Of a stretch of DNA of 64,000 bases, positions 36,458 to 45,848 are shown piece after piece. Made by a program: the position numbers and the translations under genes. Source of the stretch: Flavivirga aquatica (GTDB lineage: Bacteria; Bacteroidota; Bacteroidia; Flavobacteriales; Flavobacteriaceae); NCBI RefSeq assembly GCF_001747085.1, contig NZ_MDJD01000007.1, forward strand, positions 1 through 64,000. The letters run 5' to 3'. Numbering within the stretch: the first letter of the stretch is position 1; each line of letters opens with the position of its first letter. The notes below the pieces were generated by a model that had not been told where the DNA came from, did not search any database, and was given only the letters and a program-made list of their open reading frames with translations.

Positions 36458-36968
36458 AATTCTGCAATATTATTTTTAAAAAAAGATTTTGTTTTTTTGT
36501 GGTATAATTTTTTTTTGAATAAAACTCTGAGCTTACCACTCTAGAATCATTAAAATATTTTTCCGTTTCATAAAGTAGCTTAAGTAGTTTTTCATAGTCT
36601 CCTTCTAACTCTATTTGATTAGAATAAATTAAAAACTCTTTAGTTTTAAATAAATGAACATTTTCAATAGCCACAATATTTACTTTTGGGTCTGTTCTAG
36701 AAATAAAATCAAGTATTTTTTGCTGAACAAGAATTGGATTTAAAGAATGACCTCCTATTAAATTATCTAAACTCTTAATCTCTTCTTTTAAAACATACAA
36801 ACTATCAAAAGAATTATTTGTACTTGCTAGTTTTTTCTCGACATGTTTAAGTTGGTTTTTAGCAACCCATGTATGTTTAAATGTCTTTTTATATGATGCT
36901 AAAAAAAGCAATACAAACCCTATAATAGCTAAAAAAAACTTACGTTTATATGTTAAATCTTTAAACAC
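36441..36968 (-). CDS. GspM/PilO-like inner-membrane protein
   Basis: A 175-aa protein with one N-terminal membrane segment (about 10-26), a helical stretch (KNQLKHVEKKLASTNNSFDS) and a C-terminal ferredoxin-like part (VNIVAIENVHLF, IYSNQIELEGDYEKLLKLLY). This is the standard layout of PilO/GspM, which dimerises with PilN/GspL under the inner membrane. It sits directly after the GspL-like gene (1-bp gap), as in known operons. Confidence 0.75.
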   Translation of the reverse strand: MFKDLTYKRKFFLAIIGFVLLFLASYKKTFKHTWVAKNQLKHVEKKLASTNNSFDSLYVLKEEIKSLDNLIGGHSLNPILVQQKILDFISRTDPKVNIVAIENVHLFKTKEFLIYSNQIELEGDYEKLLKLLYETEKYFNDSRVVSSEFYSKKNYTTKKQNLFLKIILQNYEKAK

Positions 36969-36969
36969 T

Positions 36970-38151
36970 TTAAATTGTTATTTTTATAATGAATGTATTT
37001 ATTCTTTTACTTTCTTGTGAATAATCAACGATATCTAATTTTTCTATCCATTTAAGTGTCTTAATTTTTTTTATCCAGACATTAAACACGTCATCATTTC
37101 TAACTTCACCTTTAATATTGATCACATTAAAATGAAAATCTATTTTTTTATCTCGTTCAATTTTTCTTAATCTAGGAATCACATTTATTGTTTTTAATGT
37201 AATTTCTGGAAAAACAGAATTTCCTATATCTACTATATATTTTGCGATAAAACTCTTATTATTAATATTACTTGTTCGTAATATTTTCTCTTTCAAAGCT
37301 TTTTCTTGTTTTAGTTTATCAATCTCTTTTGCTGTTTTTTGAGATAACGCATATACCGATTCTTTTTCGCTTAAAGTATTTAAATAAGAACTATGCAATA
37401 AATGACTTGTAAAAAGTGCTATTAAAAAAAATAGAAGAGAAAATACGCCTGCGATTTTAAACCATTTTTTAAACTTAAATTCATTAGCATTGTCTTTTAA
37501 AAAAGTTGTATCGAATTCAATAGTATCATTAGGAAATTTATAATTAAAAAAAGATGCTATAAGCGGTATCTCATTTTGATTAAACCTATCTTCATTAATA
37601 ATATAATCTTCATTTAAATTACTCTCTTTTTTAAAATCATTAATTCCTTTCTCATTAATATGAATCGTATAATTTGGAGATGATATAGTTGAATAATTTT
37701 TAACAATAGGAAGCAAACTAGCCATCACAAATGGCCCAAAAGAAAGACCTATTACATACAAGTTTAAATCGTTTATTTCTTTAATAAAATTATTAATAGC
37801 CTCTTTTCTGACTACTGATACAAATACGGTATTGTCTTGCTTATATTCATAAAAATAAAAATCATCTAAATCTGCCTTAAATATTAAGCTTTTTCTATAT
37901 CCTGTTTTATTTTCAAGACTCTTGTTTATTATATTATCGCCTTCAATATGTAAAATTAAAGGGTAATCTTTTTTTAAATATTCTTTAAAAGCGTCATCAA
38001 TCTCATTCGACCTATGCCTAGCTTCAATTTTTAACTCATTATTTTCAAAGAATACATTTATTAAATAATACTCTGGTATACCATCTATAATAGATATACT
38101 TAACACATAGTATCTTTTATTATTTAATATGTTTTTTAACTTAGCTATCAT
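36970..38151 (-). CDS. GspL/PilN-like assembly protein
   Basis: A 393-aa protein. The cytoplasmic N-terminal part (1-225) resembles the degenerate actin-like fold of GspL/PilM (YYVLSISIIDG at the start, LNLYVIGLSFGPFVMASLL). A single membrane segment (about 232-252) is followed by a coiled coil and a small periplasmic domain (FPEITLKTINVIPRL, IDFHFNVINIKGEV) like PilN. GspL couples the GspE ATPase to the platform. It is adjacent to the secretin gene with no gap. Confidence 0.75.
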   Translation of the reverse strand: MIAKLKNILNNKRYYVLSISIIDGIPEYYLINVFFENNELKIEARHRSNEIDDAFKEYLKKDYPLILHIEGDNIINKSLENKTGYRKSLIFKADLDDFYFYEYKQDNTVFVSVVRKEAINNFIKEINDLNLYVIGLSFGPFVMASLLPIVKNYSTISSPNYTIHINEKGINDFKKESNLNEDYIINEDRFNQNEIPLIASFFNYKFPNDTIEFDTTFLKDNANEFKFKKWFKIAGVFSLLFFLIALFTSHLLHSSYLNTLSEKESVYALSQKTAKEIDKLKQEKALKEKILRTSNINNKSFIAKYIVDIGNSVFPEITLKTINVIPRLRKIERDKKIDFHFNVINIKGEVRNDDVFNVWIKKIKTLKWIEKLDIVDYSQESKRINTFIIKITI

Positions 38152-40080
38152 TTAATATGTTACTGTAGGTTTAATAAAAATATGAAGCTTTGATTTCTCT
38201 TTTCGTTTTGTTCTACCACTAAATAACCATTTAATAATAGGTATTCTTGATAATAATGGCGTTCCTGTTCCTGAGTTTTCATTTTCTAATTCATCTAACC
38301 CTCCTAATAGAATCATCTCATTATTTTTAACACTAATCATAGATTCAAATTGCTGAGTTGATTTCCCTGGTGGCGCATTTTCTCCTGCCCTTCCTAAAAA
38401 TGAACTTTTTTCTACACCAATGGTAAGTGTTACATTTTCATCTTTAGAAACAAAAGGCTTTATATTTATACTCAAATTAGCTTCTGTAGATTTCCAAGTT
38501 CCAGATTGAAGAATATTATTATTAACTCCAGAATTAATTAATCTATTATTTTGCTCAAAGTAATAATTAGTTTCTCCTATAGATGAAGAGGCTTCATGAC
38601 CATTTAAAGTAACTAGCTTTGGGGTTGATGATAACTTAATAAGGGAATTATTTTCTAAAGCTTTTAAGTTTAAATAAAATTTCTCTGTGACTTTACCCAA
38701 ATTTACAATACCTAAACCATTGAAAGCATCTATTAAACTATTAACAGATGTTGCATTAAGATTAGTATCGTTTGTTGGAAAAAGCACACCAGAAGTTGTT
38801 CTTTGTGTATCATCAATTCCAGCTTGCATTCCTGTTTGAATTTCATATGCTTTTTGATATTGCACAATAATAACTTCTATTTGAATAACAGGTACTACAC
38901 GGTCTATTTCATAGATATAATCTTTAAATTCTTGAATATGATTTCTCGATCCAGAAACCACAAAACCATTGAGTTCTACAAACTCTTTAATTTCAAGGTT
39001 TCCTGTTAAAGCACTAGGCATTGTGCTTAAAACTGTTTCTATTGTTCTGTTTTCTAATTGTATTAACTCTGTTTTTCTTAATCCTTCTGTAGCATGCTCT
39101 CCTATTAAATATAAATCATCTACTTTCTTATAAGTATATTTTTCTCCTTTAAAAAGATGGTCTAATAAATTATCGAACGTAATACCATTCGCTACTAAAG
39201 TTGTTAAAACACCTTCTGGTGTGTTATACATAAAAAAGTTGATCTTTAGTTTTTCAGCTGCATCTATAATCATTTCGGCTGCATCAGCTTCAAAAGCTTT
39301 TATGTTTAAAAATCCCTGAGGGTTAGTATCTATTTCAAAACCACCACCTCCTTGTTGTTGTGTTGATTTACCATTTCTCGATCTACTTCTCCTATTAGAG
39401 ATTGTAGTTCTATTCACTTTAACTGGTTCTGGATCAATAATATCTTTTTCCAGATAATAGTTGTTATTTTCGTCTTTTGTTAAGACTAAACTATTAGATT
39501 TCGCCATCATTTTAAGCACCTCATCAATAGGTCTATTTAAAATATAGGCAGACACTTTTTGTTCCTTAATATTTGGAGCTAATACTATGTTTTTACTAGA
39601 AGCATCTGTAATAGCTTGTGCAACTCGTGGTAAAGAATCATTCTTTAATTTAATTGACAAAAACTTATTTTGTTTGTTATATGAAACATCTATTTTTTTT
39701 AATGGCTTAGGCTCTGCAATCACAACTACTTCTGGCTTTTTATTAAACACCAAAATATTATTTAGCACATCGACTTCTAATTGATGTTTTTTAATTAGAA
39801 ACAGAAATACATCTTTTACGTTAACATCATAAAAATTACTTGTAACTAATTGGTTTAATTTAGCGTCTGCACTTACGTTTAATTGGTGTTCTTCTGCTAG
39901 GGCATTAATAAAATCGTAAAGCGTTAAACCGCTTAAATCAATTCTAACATTCTCTTGTAAACCTTTCTTTGTTTTTGAGAGTTCTTCTAGTTTTTCTGTA
40001 AACTCTTTAATATTTGTTTGCGAAAAACTGACATTAAAAAGAAGGCAACATATAAATATTGTTAAAATTCTATATAGCAT
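38152..40080 (-). CDS. gspD: Secretin (GspD/PilQ family)
   Basis: A 642-aa protein with a signal peptide (1-20, ending VSFS). An STN-like domain (about 40-115: LTLYDFINALAEEHQLNVSA) and N-domains (140-210, 255-330, with VAQAITDASSKNIVLAPNI) precede a C-terminal secretin pore domain (about 390-642) with VVPVIQIEVIIVQYQKA, TPKLVTLNGHEASSSIG and the closing motif MILLGGLDELEN..PLLSRIPIIKWLFSG. It would form the outer-membrane channel of a type II secretion or type IV pilus-like machine. Length is normal. Confidence 0.92.
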   Translation of the reverse strand: MLYRILTIFICCLLFNVSFSQTNIKEFTEKLEELSKTKKGLQENVRIDLSGLTLYDFINALAEEHQLNVSADAKLNQLVTSNFYDVNVKDVFLFLIKKHQLEVDVLNNILVFNKKPEVVVIAEPKPLKKIDVSYNKQNKFLSIKLKNDSLPRVAQAITDASSKNIVLAPNIKEQKVSAYILNRPIDEVLKMMAKSNSLVLTKDENNNYYLEKDIIDPEPVKVNRTTISNRRSRSRNGKSTQQQGGGGFEIDTNPQGFLNIKAFEADAAEMIIDAAEKLKINFFMYNTPEGVLTTLVANGITFDNLLDHLFKGEKYTYKKVDDLYLIGEHATEGLRKTELIQLENRTIETVLSTMPSALTGNLEIKEFVELNGFVVSGSRNHIQEFKDYIYEIDRVVPVIQIEVIIVQYQKAYEIQTGMQAGIDDTQRTTSGVLFPTNDTNLNATSVNSLIDAFNGLGIVNLGKVTEKFYLNLKALENNSLIKLSSTPKLVTLNGHEASSSIGETNYYFEQNNRLINSGVNNNILQSGTWKSTEANLSINIKPFVSKDENVTLTIGVEKSSFLGRAGENAPPGKSTQQFESMISVKNNEMILLGGLDELENENSGTGTPLLSRIPIIKWLFSGRTKRKEKSKLHIFIKPTVTY

Positions 40081-40083
40081 ATT

Positions 40084-41493
40084 TTATGAATTAATAAGTA
40101 TAGGATATACCTCATCTAAAGAGGTTAATCCGTTTGTAAATAAATTAAAAGCCTTATCTGAAAGTCTTTTACCTTTTATAGCATCAGATCGCTCTAGTGT
40201 ATTTTTTTTTATTGCCTCTGCCACTTCATAAGTAATAGGTAATATTTCGTAAATAGCTCTTCGTCCTTTATATCCTGTGTGATAGCAATCATGACACCCC
40301 ACAGCTATGTGATGCTTTTTTATAGACATACTAGTCTTAAATGTTCTGGGCAAATCTTCATTATTAAAATCAACTTCTTTTTTACACGTATTACAAAGTG
40401 TTCTTACTAACCTTTGAGCTACAGATATGTTTATTGTTTCGGCTATTAAAAAAGAGGGCACCCCCATATCTACTAATCTAGATATAGTACCTATTGATGA
40501 GTTTGTATGTATTGTTGATAATACTAGATGCCCTGTTAAAGAAGCTCTAATAGCCATTTGAGCTGTTTGCACATCTCTAATTTCACCTAACATAATTATA
40601 TCTGGGTCTTGCCTTAAAAAAGATCGTAATGCCGACGTAAATGTTAATCCTATATTTTCCTTTAATTGTACTTGGTTAACACCTTTTAGGGTATATTCTA
40701 TAGGATCTTCTACGGTGACAATATTTCTGTTAATTTTATTTAGATGCTTTAAAGTTGCATATAGAGTTGTTGTTTTACCTGATCCTGTTGGTCCGCTAAT
40801 AAGTACAATACCGTTTGTTTTTTTTACTGCTTCTAAATACAGCAACACATCTTCTTCTTCAAAACCCAGTTGATAAATATCTAAGTGAGAAGCATCTCTA
40901 CCTAGTATTCTCATCACAACTTTTTCTCCATGATGGGTTGGTAAAATGGAGACTCTTATATCGAAATCTTCATATTCAATTCTACCATCTTGAGGTAAGC
41001 GCTTTTCGGTGATATCTAAATTAGATTTGATCTTAATTTGATTAATCAACTCTAAATAGTTATCTCTTTTTATATGGTTTTTTTCAATAAGCTGGCCATC
41101 TATACGTAATCTTACCCTAACGTCTTCTTCATAAATCTCAATATGAATATCACTTGCGTTGATATTTTTTGCTTCAAATATTAAATCTTCTAGAAAATCA
41201 TTACCATAAGAAATCAGCCTTGGCTTTTCATCATTTTTTCTATAATAAATAGACAGCGCCTTTTTAATAACAGATGAACCAATGGGTTCTAAAATAATTC
41301 TTTTATTAAAAATGAGTTTTAACTCTTCTTTAATGTTATTTATTTCTGAAGTTTTTGTTTCATCTATAAAAAAAACACTCTCTTGGTCTGCTATATCCTT
41401 AGGGATAATTAAGAAATGATTTGCAACATCCGAACTAATAGATTGTTGTATTTCGACAGATAGCTCAATATGCATAAGGTTATCTACGCTCAT
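40084..41493 (-). CDS. gspE: Assembly ATPase (GspE/PilB family)
   Basis: A 469-aa protein with an N-terminal N1E-like region, Walker A GPTGSGKTTTLYATL (about 236-250), Asp box VEDPIEYTLKGVNQVQL, Walker B IIMLGEIRDVQTA (about 300), His box LVLSTIHTN, and a four-Cys zinc site (CNTC..CHDC, about 374-408). It powers pseudopilus assembly in the cytoplasm. The zinc motif is typical of GspE and PilB but absent from retraction ATPases, and no PilT-like second ATPase is encoded here, which points to secretion rather than a retractable pilus. Its start overlaps the peptidase stop. Confidence 0.94.
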   Translation of the reverse strand: MSVDNLMHIELSVEIQQSISSDVANHFLIIPKDIADQESVFFIDETKTSEINNIKEELKLIFNKRIILEPIGSSVIKKALSIYYRKNDEKPRLISYGNDFLEDLIFEAKNINASDIHIEIYEEDVRVRLRIDGQLIEKNHIKRDNYLELINQIKIKSNLDITEKRLPQDGRIEYEDFDIRVSILPTHHGEKVVMRILGRDASHLDIYQLGFEEEDVLLYLEAVKKTNGIVLISGPTGSGKTTTLYATLKHLNKINRNIVTVEDPIEYTLKGVNQVQLKENIGLTFTSALRSFLRQDPDIIMLGEIRDVQTAQMAIRASLTGHLVLSTIHTNSSIGTISRLVDMGVPSFLIAETINISVAQRLVRTLCNTCKKEVDFNNEDLPRTFKTSMSIKKHHIAVGCHDCYHTGYKGRRAIYEILPITYEVAEAIKKNTLERSDAIKGKRLSDKAFNLFTNGLTSLDEVYPILINS

Positions 41494-41972
41494 TAAAATG
41501 TTATATTAATTTGAAACACATAAGTTATAACCACATTTACAATAAGAAAAAGTGATAAATAGCCTGCTAATGGTATTGTTTTTCTTTTTTTAAATAACAC
41601 CATTATAATATGAACTAATAAAGAAAAAAAGAGTCCTATAATAAAAAACAGAATAAATTCTTTAAGATTGAATAAAGGTGTAATTGCTATAAAAAACACA
41701 ATGTCACCTAGCCCAATGAAACGATCAACTGGATTTATAAGATTTTTTGATTTAATAGAATAATATAATACAAGTCCTAATACGTTAACCATTACAAAAC
41801 CAATATTATAACCAACATTAATAAAAGTTAATTCTTTAGATGAATAGTTAACAAATAAGGATAAACCAAAAACACATACTGGCAGTACCACATGGATTCT
41901 TCTACGCGTAACATCTTGATATACTATAAAAAGTAAAACTGCTATTAAAAATATGTATATGGTGTTATACAT
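41493..41972 (-). CDS. Minimal prepilin peptidase (A24 family)
   Basis: A 159-aa integral membrane protein with about 5-6 membrane segments. The two catalytic aspartates of the A24 aspartic peptidases are present: Asp20 in YQDVTRRRI and Asp90 in the GLGD motif. The N-terminal methylase domain of PilD/GspO with its Cys pairs is missing, as in TadV/CpaA-type peptidases. It cuts the leader peptides of the pseudopilins encoded around it. It overlaps gspE by 1 bp. Confidence 0.85.
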   Translation of the reverse strand: MYNTIYIFLIAVLLFIVYQDVTRRRIHVVLPVCVFGLSLFVNYSSKELTFINVGYNIGFVMVNVLGLVLYYSIKSKNLINPVDRFIGLGDIVFFIAITPLFNLKEFILFFIIGLFFSLLVHIIMVLFKKRKTIPLAGYLSLFLIVNVVITYVFQINITF

Positions 41973-41976
41973 TAAA

Positions 41977-42471
41977 TTAATCTTTTACAATTTCTTTCAA
42001 TATTCTGTCTTGATCTATCTCCCAGGTATTATAAACACCATCTCCATCAAAATCTTGAAGCGCTGTTGCTGTAGCTTTAAATGCGTTAAGTGACGCACTA
42101 ATAACTTCTATTTTATATACTGCTTGTCCGCCTTGATCTATAGTAGATTCATGTTCAAAACCTAATTCATTAAAATCTGCTGTGTATTTTGCATGACGAA
42201 AAAAATGACTCTTTTCTAAACCATGAATCATACTTAACATATTTTGAGCTTCAATAGACCTCGCGTTTGCTACTACTGAAGTTTGATTAGGCACAACCAA
42301 ATAAATTAATATCCCTATAATACATAATACTATTAATATTTCTGACATGGAGTATGCCTTTAACTGGTGCTTCTTTTTATTCAATTTTAACAGTCTCTTG
42401 TTAAAATCTTTATAATTAAATAATCGTTTCATATCTTTAATTTTATCATTTTTTAATGATGAATATTTCAT
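41977..42471 (-). CDS. gspG: Major pseudopilin (GspG-like)
   Basis: A 164-aa protein with a long basic leader (about 38 aa), then YSMSEILIVLCIIGILIYLV, the class III signal with Glu at +5. The predicted cleavage is after Ala rather than the usual Gly. The globular part has the Asp-rich end FDGDGVYNTWEIDQD, reminiscent of the Ca2+ site in GspG. A shorter start at Met14 is possible. It lies between the GspF and peptidase genes. Confidence 0.85.
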   Translation of the reverse strand: MKYSSLKNDKIKDMKRLFNYKDFNKRLLKLNKKKHQLKAYSMSEILIVLCIIGILIYLVVPNQTSVVANARSIEAQNMLSMIHGLEKSHFFRHAKYTADFNELGFEHESTIDQGGQAVYKIEVISASLNAFKATATALQDFDGDGVYNTWEIDQDRILKEIVKD

Positions 42472-42490
42472 TTATATATCTTCTCTTCTA

Positions 42491-43615
42491 TTAATTTTCA
42501 ATAACCTTACTTAAATTAAATATCGGCGAATACATGGCTATCATAATAAAACCGACAATAGTACCTATTATAACAATCATCATAGGCTCTAAAATGGTTC
42601 CTATCATTTTAGTTGAGTGATCTATATCTTCATTATATTGATTTGCTAGTCCGTCATACATATTATCTAGTTCATTAATTTGTTCTCCAATTGCTGTTAA
42701 CGAAATTATTTTAGGTAAAAAAAACGCATGCTTTTTCAAACTATTTGCCAAAGTTTCTCCCTTAAGAATATCTTTTCTAGCTTCAACAATTGCTGTTTTC
42801 AAAGGGTAAAACGAAATCATTTTTTCCGTTAATTCTAATGCTGTAATTAATGGTGTTTTTGCAGATAATAACAAGCTAAAAGATTGACAAAATCGTGCTA
42901 AATAAATCTTTTTAACAAGTGTTCCAAAATACGGTATACTTAATAGAATCTTAGAAGTAGTACTTCTATAAATGGGATTTTCCTTGAGCATTTTATTTGC
43001 TAAAAATACTGCTAAAAAAATACCAAACACAACTAAAACAATGCTATTAAAATGATTAGAAACATTTACAACAAACTGCGTAATCTCAGGCAGATCTTTT
43101 CCAAATTGTTGAAATACTGATGCAAACATGGGAACCACATAATTAAGCATAAAATAAAGGACTCCAAAGGTGATAAACAATACAAAAACTGGATATGCTA
43201 GAACTGATACAACTTGTCTTTTCATTTTAATTTTTCTGGAAAAAAACTTTTGTAATTGATCAAATATTTCAGGTAATCGTCTTGTATCTTCTCCTATTTT
43301 TATACTATAATATTCATATGGTGAGAAGTATTTATATCCCTGTATTGCCTCATGTAATGGCTTACCTTTTACCACATCATCATTTATAGTTTTATAAATA
43401 GACTTTATAAATTTAGATTTTTGTTGACTAGTTAAAATTTCTAAAGATTGATTAAAATCTACCCCAGATTTAATCAATGTAGAAAACTCTCTATAAAAAT
43501 CTTCTTTTTGTTTATCAGAAAACCTTTTTAGATTAGGCATAGAAAAACTAACATCCATACTTGACGAATCTCTTTTCTTTACTTTTGTATTATATGTTGA
43601 TGCATCAATCTTCAC
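42491..43615 (-). CDS. gspF: Inner-membrane platform protein (GspF/PilC family)
   Basis: A 374-aa protein with two T2SSF domains. The first (about 30-150) begins YREFSTLIKSGVDFNQSLEIL; the second (about 235-355) has FCQSFSLLLSAKTPLITALEL. Three membrane segments lie at about 155-180, 195-213 and 345-367, and a PMMIVIIGTIVGFIMIAMY end is typical of the family. It anchors GspE and extrudes pseudopilins. Confidence 0.92.
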   Translation of the reverse strand: MKIDASTYNTKVKKRDSSSMDVSFSMPNLKRFSDKQKEDFYREFSTLIKSGVDFNQSLEILTSQQKSKFIKSIYKTINDDVVKGKPLHEAIQGYKYFSPYEYYSIKIGEDTRRLPEIFDQLQKFFSRKIKMKRQVVSVLAYPVFVLFITFGVLYFMLNYVVPMFASVFQQFGKDLPEITQFVVNVSNHFNSIVLVVFGIFLAVFLANKMLKENPIYRSTTSKILLSIPYFGTLVKKIYLARFCQSFSLLLSAKTPLITALELTEKMISFYPLKTAIVEARKDILKGETLANSLKKHAFFLPKIISLTAIGEQINELDNMYDGLANQYNEDIDHSTKMIGTILEPMMIVIIGTIVGFIMIAMYSPIFNLSKVIEN

Positions 43616-43618
43616 TTA

Positions 43619-44134
43619 TTATATTCCCTCTTTTAAAAGATTATTTTCTATAGCTCCTTCAAAATACGTGTCGTTTATAACACTAGCTTTATTTTTATTT
43701 AAAAAATAAGTTGCATTTATAGTATCATTCAATAATATTAAAGTTAATAAGAATGTCTTATCTAAAAGGTTAGCATTGTCTTCTTGTAAAAAATTATGTT
43801 TTATTATGTTGACTTTAAAAGTATCCGTTTTTATTGCATGATATCTTAAAATATTATTATCCAAAACCTTATATTCTATAGTTGAATTATCATAATACTG
43901 TAGAACCAAATTGTCATTAACTAGATTAAAATCATTAGCTTTTTCAATATCATTTATAATAGTTGTATTAAACAAATTGTATTGCAACTCACTCGCGTTT
44001 TCGTTTTCAAAAAGAGACATTTGTTTTCCCAATACATTAAACAAAGTATAAGTAATAGTTATAACTATACCCATAAGCATCAAACTTAACAGAGTTTCTA
44101 ATATGGTAAAGCTTTTTAATTTTTCAACTTTCAT
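43619..44134 (-). CDS. Minor pseudopilin (GspJ-like)
   Basis: A 171-aa protein with a short leader and FTILETLLSLMLMGIVITIT, a class III signal with Glu at +5. The residue before the cut is Ser, not Gly. The globular part is beta-rich with a YDNSTIEYKVLDNNILRYH stretch. Size, signal and place between GspI-like and GspF genes suggest GspJ. It overlaps the preceding gene by 11 bp. Confidence 0.75.
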   Translation of the reverse strand: MKVEKLKSFTILETLLSLMLMGIVITITYTLFNVLGKQMSLFENENASELQYNLFNTTIINDIEKANDFNLVNDNLVLQYYDNSTIEYKVLDNNILRYHAIKTDTFKVNIIKHNFLQEDNANLLDKTFLLTLILLNDTINATYFLNKNKASVINDTYFEGAIENNLLKEGI

Positions 44135-44477
44135 AATAAGGGATTAACTTATTAATAACATAACTCTTACCTCCTGTTCTTATAGTGAACACAACAAACA
44201 CTGTTTGATCTTTTTTATTAACTGTTACTTCTTTTTCAATAGCATATTTTTTTCGTATAAAAACATCATTATCATAATTTTGCTGTTTTACCATCTCTTC
44301 TACCAAAATATTCACATGATGTTTTGCCTCATAATAATCAACTGTTTTATTCTGCTTAACAACATTTAAATACACCATACAAGCAACCAAAGCGGCAATA
44401 GATATAATTGAAATTGCCATTACAGATTCTACTAATGACGATGCTTTTAACATTTTAAAACTCTTTAATAACAGCAT
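44124..44477 (-). CDS. Minor pseudopilin (GspI-like)
   Basis: A 117-aa protein. Leader KMLKA is followed by SSLVESVMAISIISIAALVA, with Glu at +5 and Ala before the predicted cut. The short globular part (IEKEVTVNKKDQTVFVVFTI) and total length fit GspI. It overlaps both neighbours (23 bp upstream, 11 bp downstream). Confidence 0.75.
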   Translation of the reverse strand: MLLLKSFKMLKASSLVESVMAISIISIAALVACMVYLNVVKQNKTVDYYEAKHHVNILVEEMVKQQNYDNDVFIRKKYAIEKEVTVNKKDQTVFVVFTIRTGGKSYVINKLIPYYES

Positions 44478-45795
44478 ATTCTTTCTTATTAGTTGTGTTA
44501 TTAAATAAGGGTAATTCTATAAACATTTCAGACAAAGCCTCCTTATCTATTGAAGCATTTAGAATAACATTTTCGTAGTTAGAAGCATTTGTTTCTAAAA
44601 AAAAACGGTCTGTATAAATATTACCAATAATATCTCCTTTTAATTGTGTTCGCCCATAACAATAAACATTACCTATAATAATTGCTTTTTCATCAATGGT
44701 AAGCTGTCGTTTTAGTGAACTATTATACATATTCCCATCTATCACAATACCTCCTGCTAATTTACTATTTGCCATAATTTTAACAGAAACACTGTCTACA
44801 TCATTCTTAATATAAATACTCGAGGGATATAATAAAGACACATTATTTTCTACAAAAACTTCTTCTTTTGCTATAATTTGAATGTTCCCTCTAAAACCAG
44901 ATCGCACTCTAACACTAGGAGCTATTACAACAACGTCATTTAACTTTGCAGAACTATCTATTTCTAATTTATTTGAAGAACTTAAAACAAAATTCCCTTT
45001 ACAAGTAACATCCTTAAATACAGAAATATTATCTAGATTAATTACTTTAGTAGGAGAATCAAACTCATTAACAACTATAGGTTTCTTATAAATATTATTT
45101 GGATTTAAACGAGGTAAATTTGAAATATCCAAATAAATGTCCTTCTCTATTTTAGGAAGTCTTTTACTCGATTTTAATTGTTTCCCTTTAAGTTGTATTG
45201 TATTTCCTTTTTGCCCATTAATGTATACTTGTTCTGTTTTACTATCAGGAATTTTAAGATCTCCCAAAATTCTTATATTCCCTGACAACTTTAAAGTTTT
45301 ATCATAATTTGTAACATAAAGAGCTAAATCATTAACATCGTTTTTAATATTTCCAACTAAGGCTATTTTATTTATAGTATCGTTCTTAAAAATTGTTTTA
45401 CAAATTAATATATCGTAAAAACCCCAATTCTTTTTTTCTAAATATGATATTATACCGTCTTCAAAAACATCAATTTCTTTAACCTCATTATAATTAATAG
45501 ATTCACTATTATTTAAAAAATAATTAAAAGAAGATCTATTTCTGCTAATTAAATCTTCTTTAAAAAAAAGACTATTGTTAAGTATATTCTGATAATGCGA
45601 TATTAAAATTAAACAGCCACAAAAAATAGAAATAATAACGCAAATAAAAATGGCATTAATTAAAGAAGCTGCCTTTAATTTACACTTAGTCTTTACTATA
45701 TAATTATTATTATTTTTCAGTTTATTATTATTTTTTGACTTACCACTATCGGGTATATTTTTATCGTATTTTTTATGTCTAAAAGTAATAGACAT
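44455..45795 (-). CDS. Large pseudopilin-like protein (GspK position) with beta-helix
   Basis: A 446-aa protein. A basic leader ends KCKLKA, then ASLINAIFICVIISIFCGC forms the membrane helix. The +5 residue is Asn instead of Glu, a feature that in T2SS marks the tip pseudopilin GspK. The rest is not GspK-like in sequence: from about 170 to 400 it shows short repeated strands (LSGNIRILGDLKI, GGIVIDGNMYNSS, IIGNVYCYGRTQLKGDIIG) typical of bactofilin-like beta-helices. It is the first gene of the operon. It may cap the pseudopilus. Confidence 0.72.
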   Translation of the reverse strand: MSITFRHKKYDKNIPDSGKSKNNNKLKNNNNYIVKTKCKLKAASLINAIFICVIISIFCGCLILISHYQNILNNSLFFKEDLISRNRSSFNYFLNNSESINYNEVKEIDVFEDGIISYLEKKNWGFYDILICKTIFKNDTINKIALVGNIKNDVNDLALYVTNYDKTLKLSGNIRILGDLKIPDSKTEQVYINGQKGNTIQLKGKQLKSSKRLPKIEKDIYLDISNLPRLNPNNIYKKPIVVNEFDSPTKVINLDNISVFKDVTCKGNFVLSSSNKLEIDSSAKLNDVVVIAPSVRVRSGFRGNIQIIAKEEVFVENNVSLLYPSSIYIKNDVDSVSVKIMANSKLAGGIVIDGNMYNSSLKRQLTIDEKAIIIGNVYCYGRTQLKGDIIGNIYTDRFFLETNASNYENVILNASIDKEALSEMFIELPLFNNTTNKKEYAVIKEF

Positions 45796-45819
45796 ATTTT
45801 TACAATCATTAAGGTTAAG

Positions 45820-45848
45820 CCTTAAAATAAAAAGGGATTTCCTTACTT
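45820..45848 (-). promoter_or_regulatory. Candidate LytTR-type half-site pair upstream of the secretion operon
   Basis: Minus-strand AAGTAAGG (45841-45848) and TTTTAAGG (45820-45827) are offset by 21 bp, 25-53 bp before the first gene of the operon. They resemble AAACTAAGG, which occurs twice at a 22-bp offset upstream of the LytTR gene. LytTR proteins bind imperfect direct repeats about two helical turns apart. The match is partial. No TAnnTTTG promoter element was found in this gap (45796-45942). Confidence 0.35.

Noticed and set aside
40084..41493. PilT-like retraction motor, hence a twitching pilus
   Set aside because: The single ATPase has the zinc site of assembly ATPases and no second ATPase gene is present.
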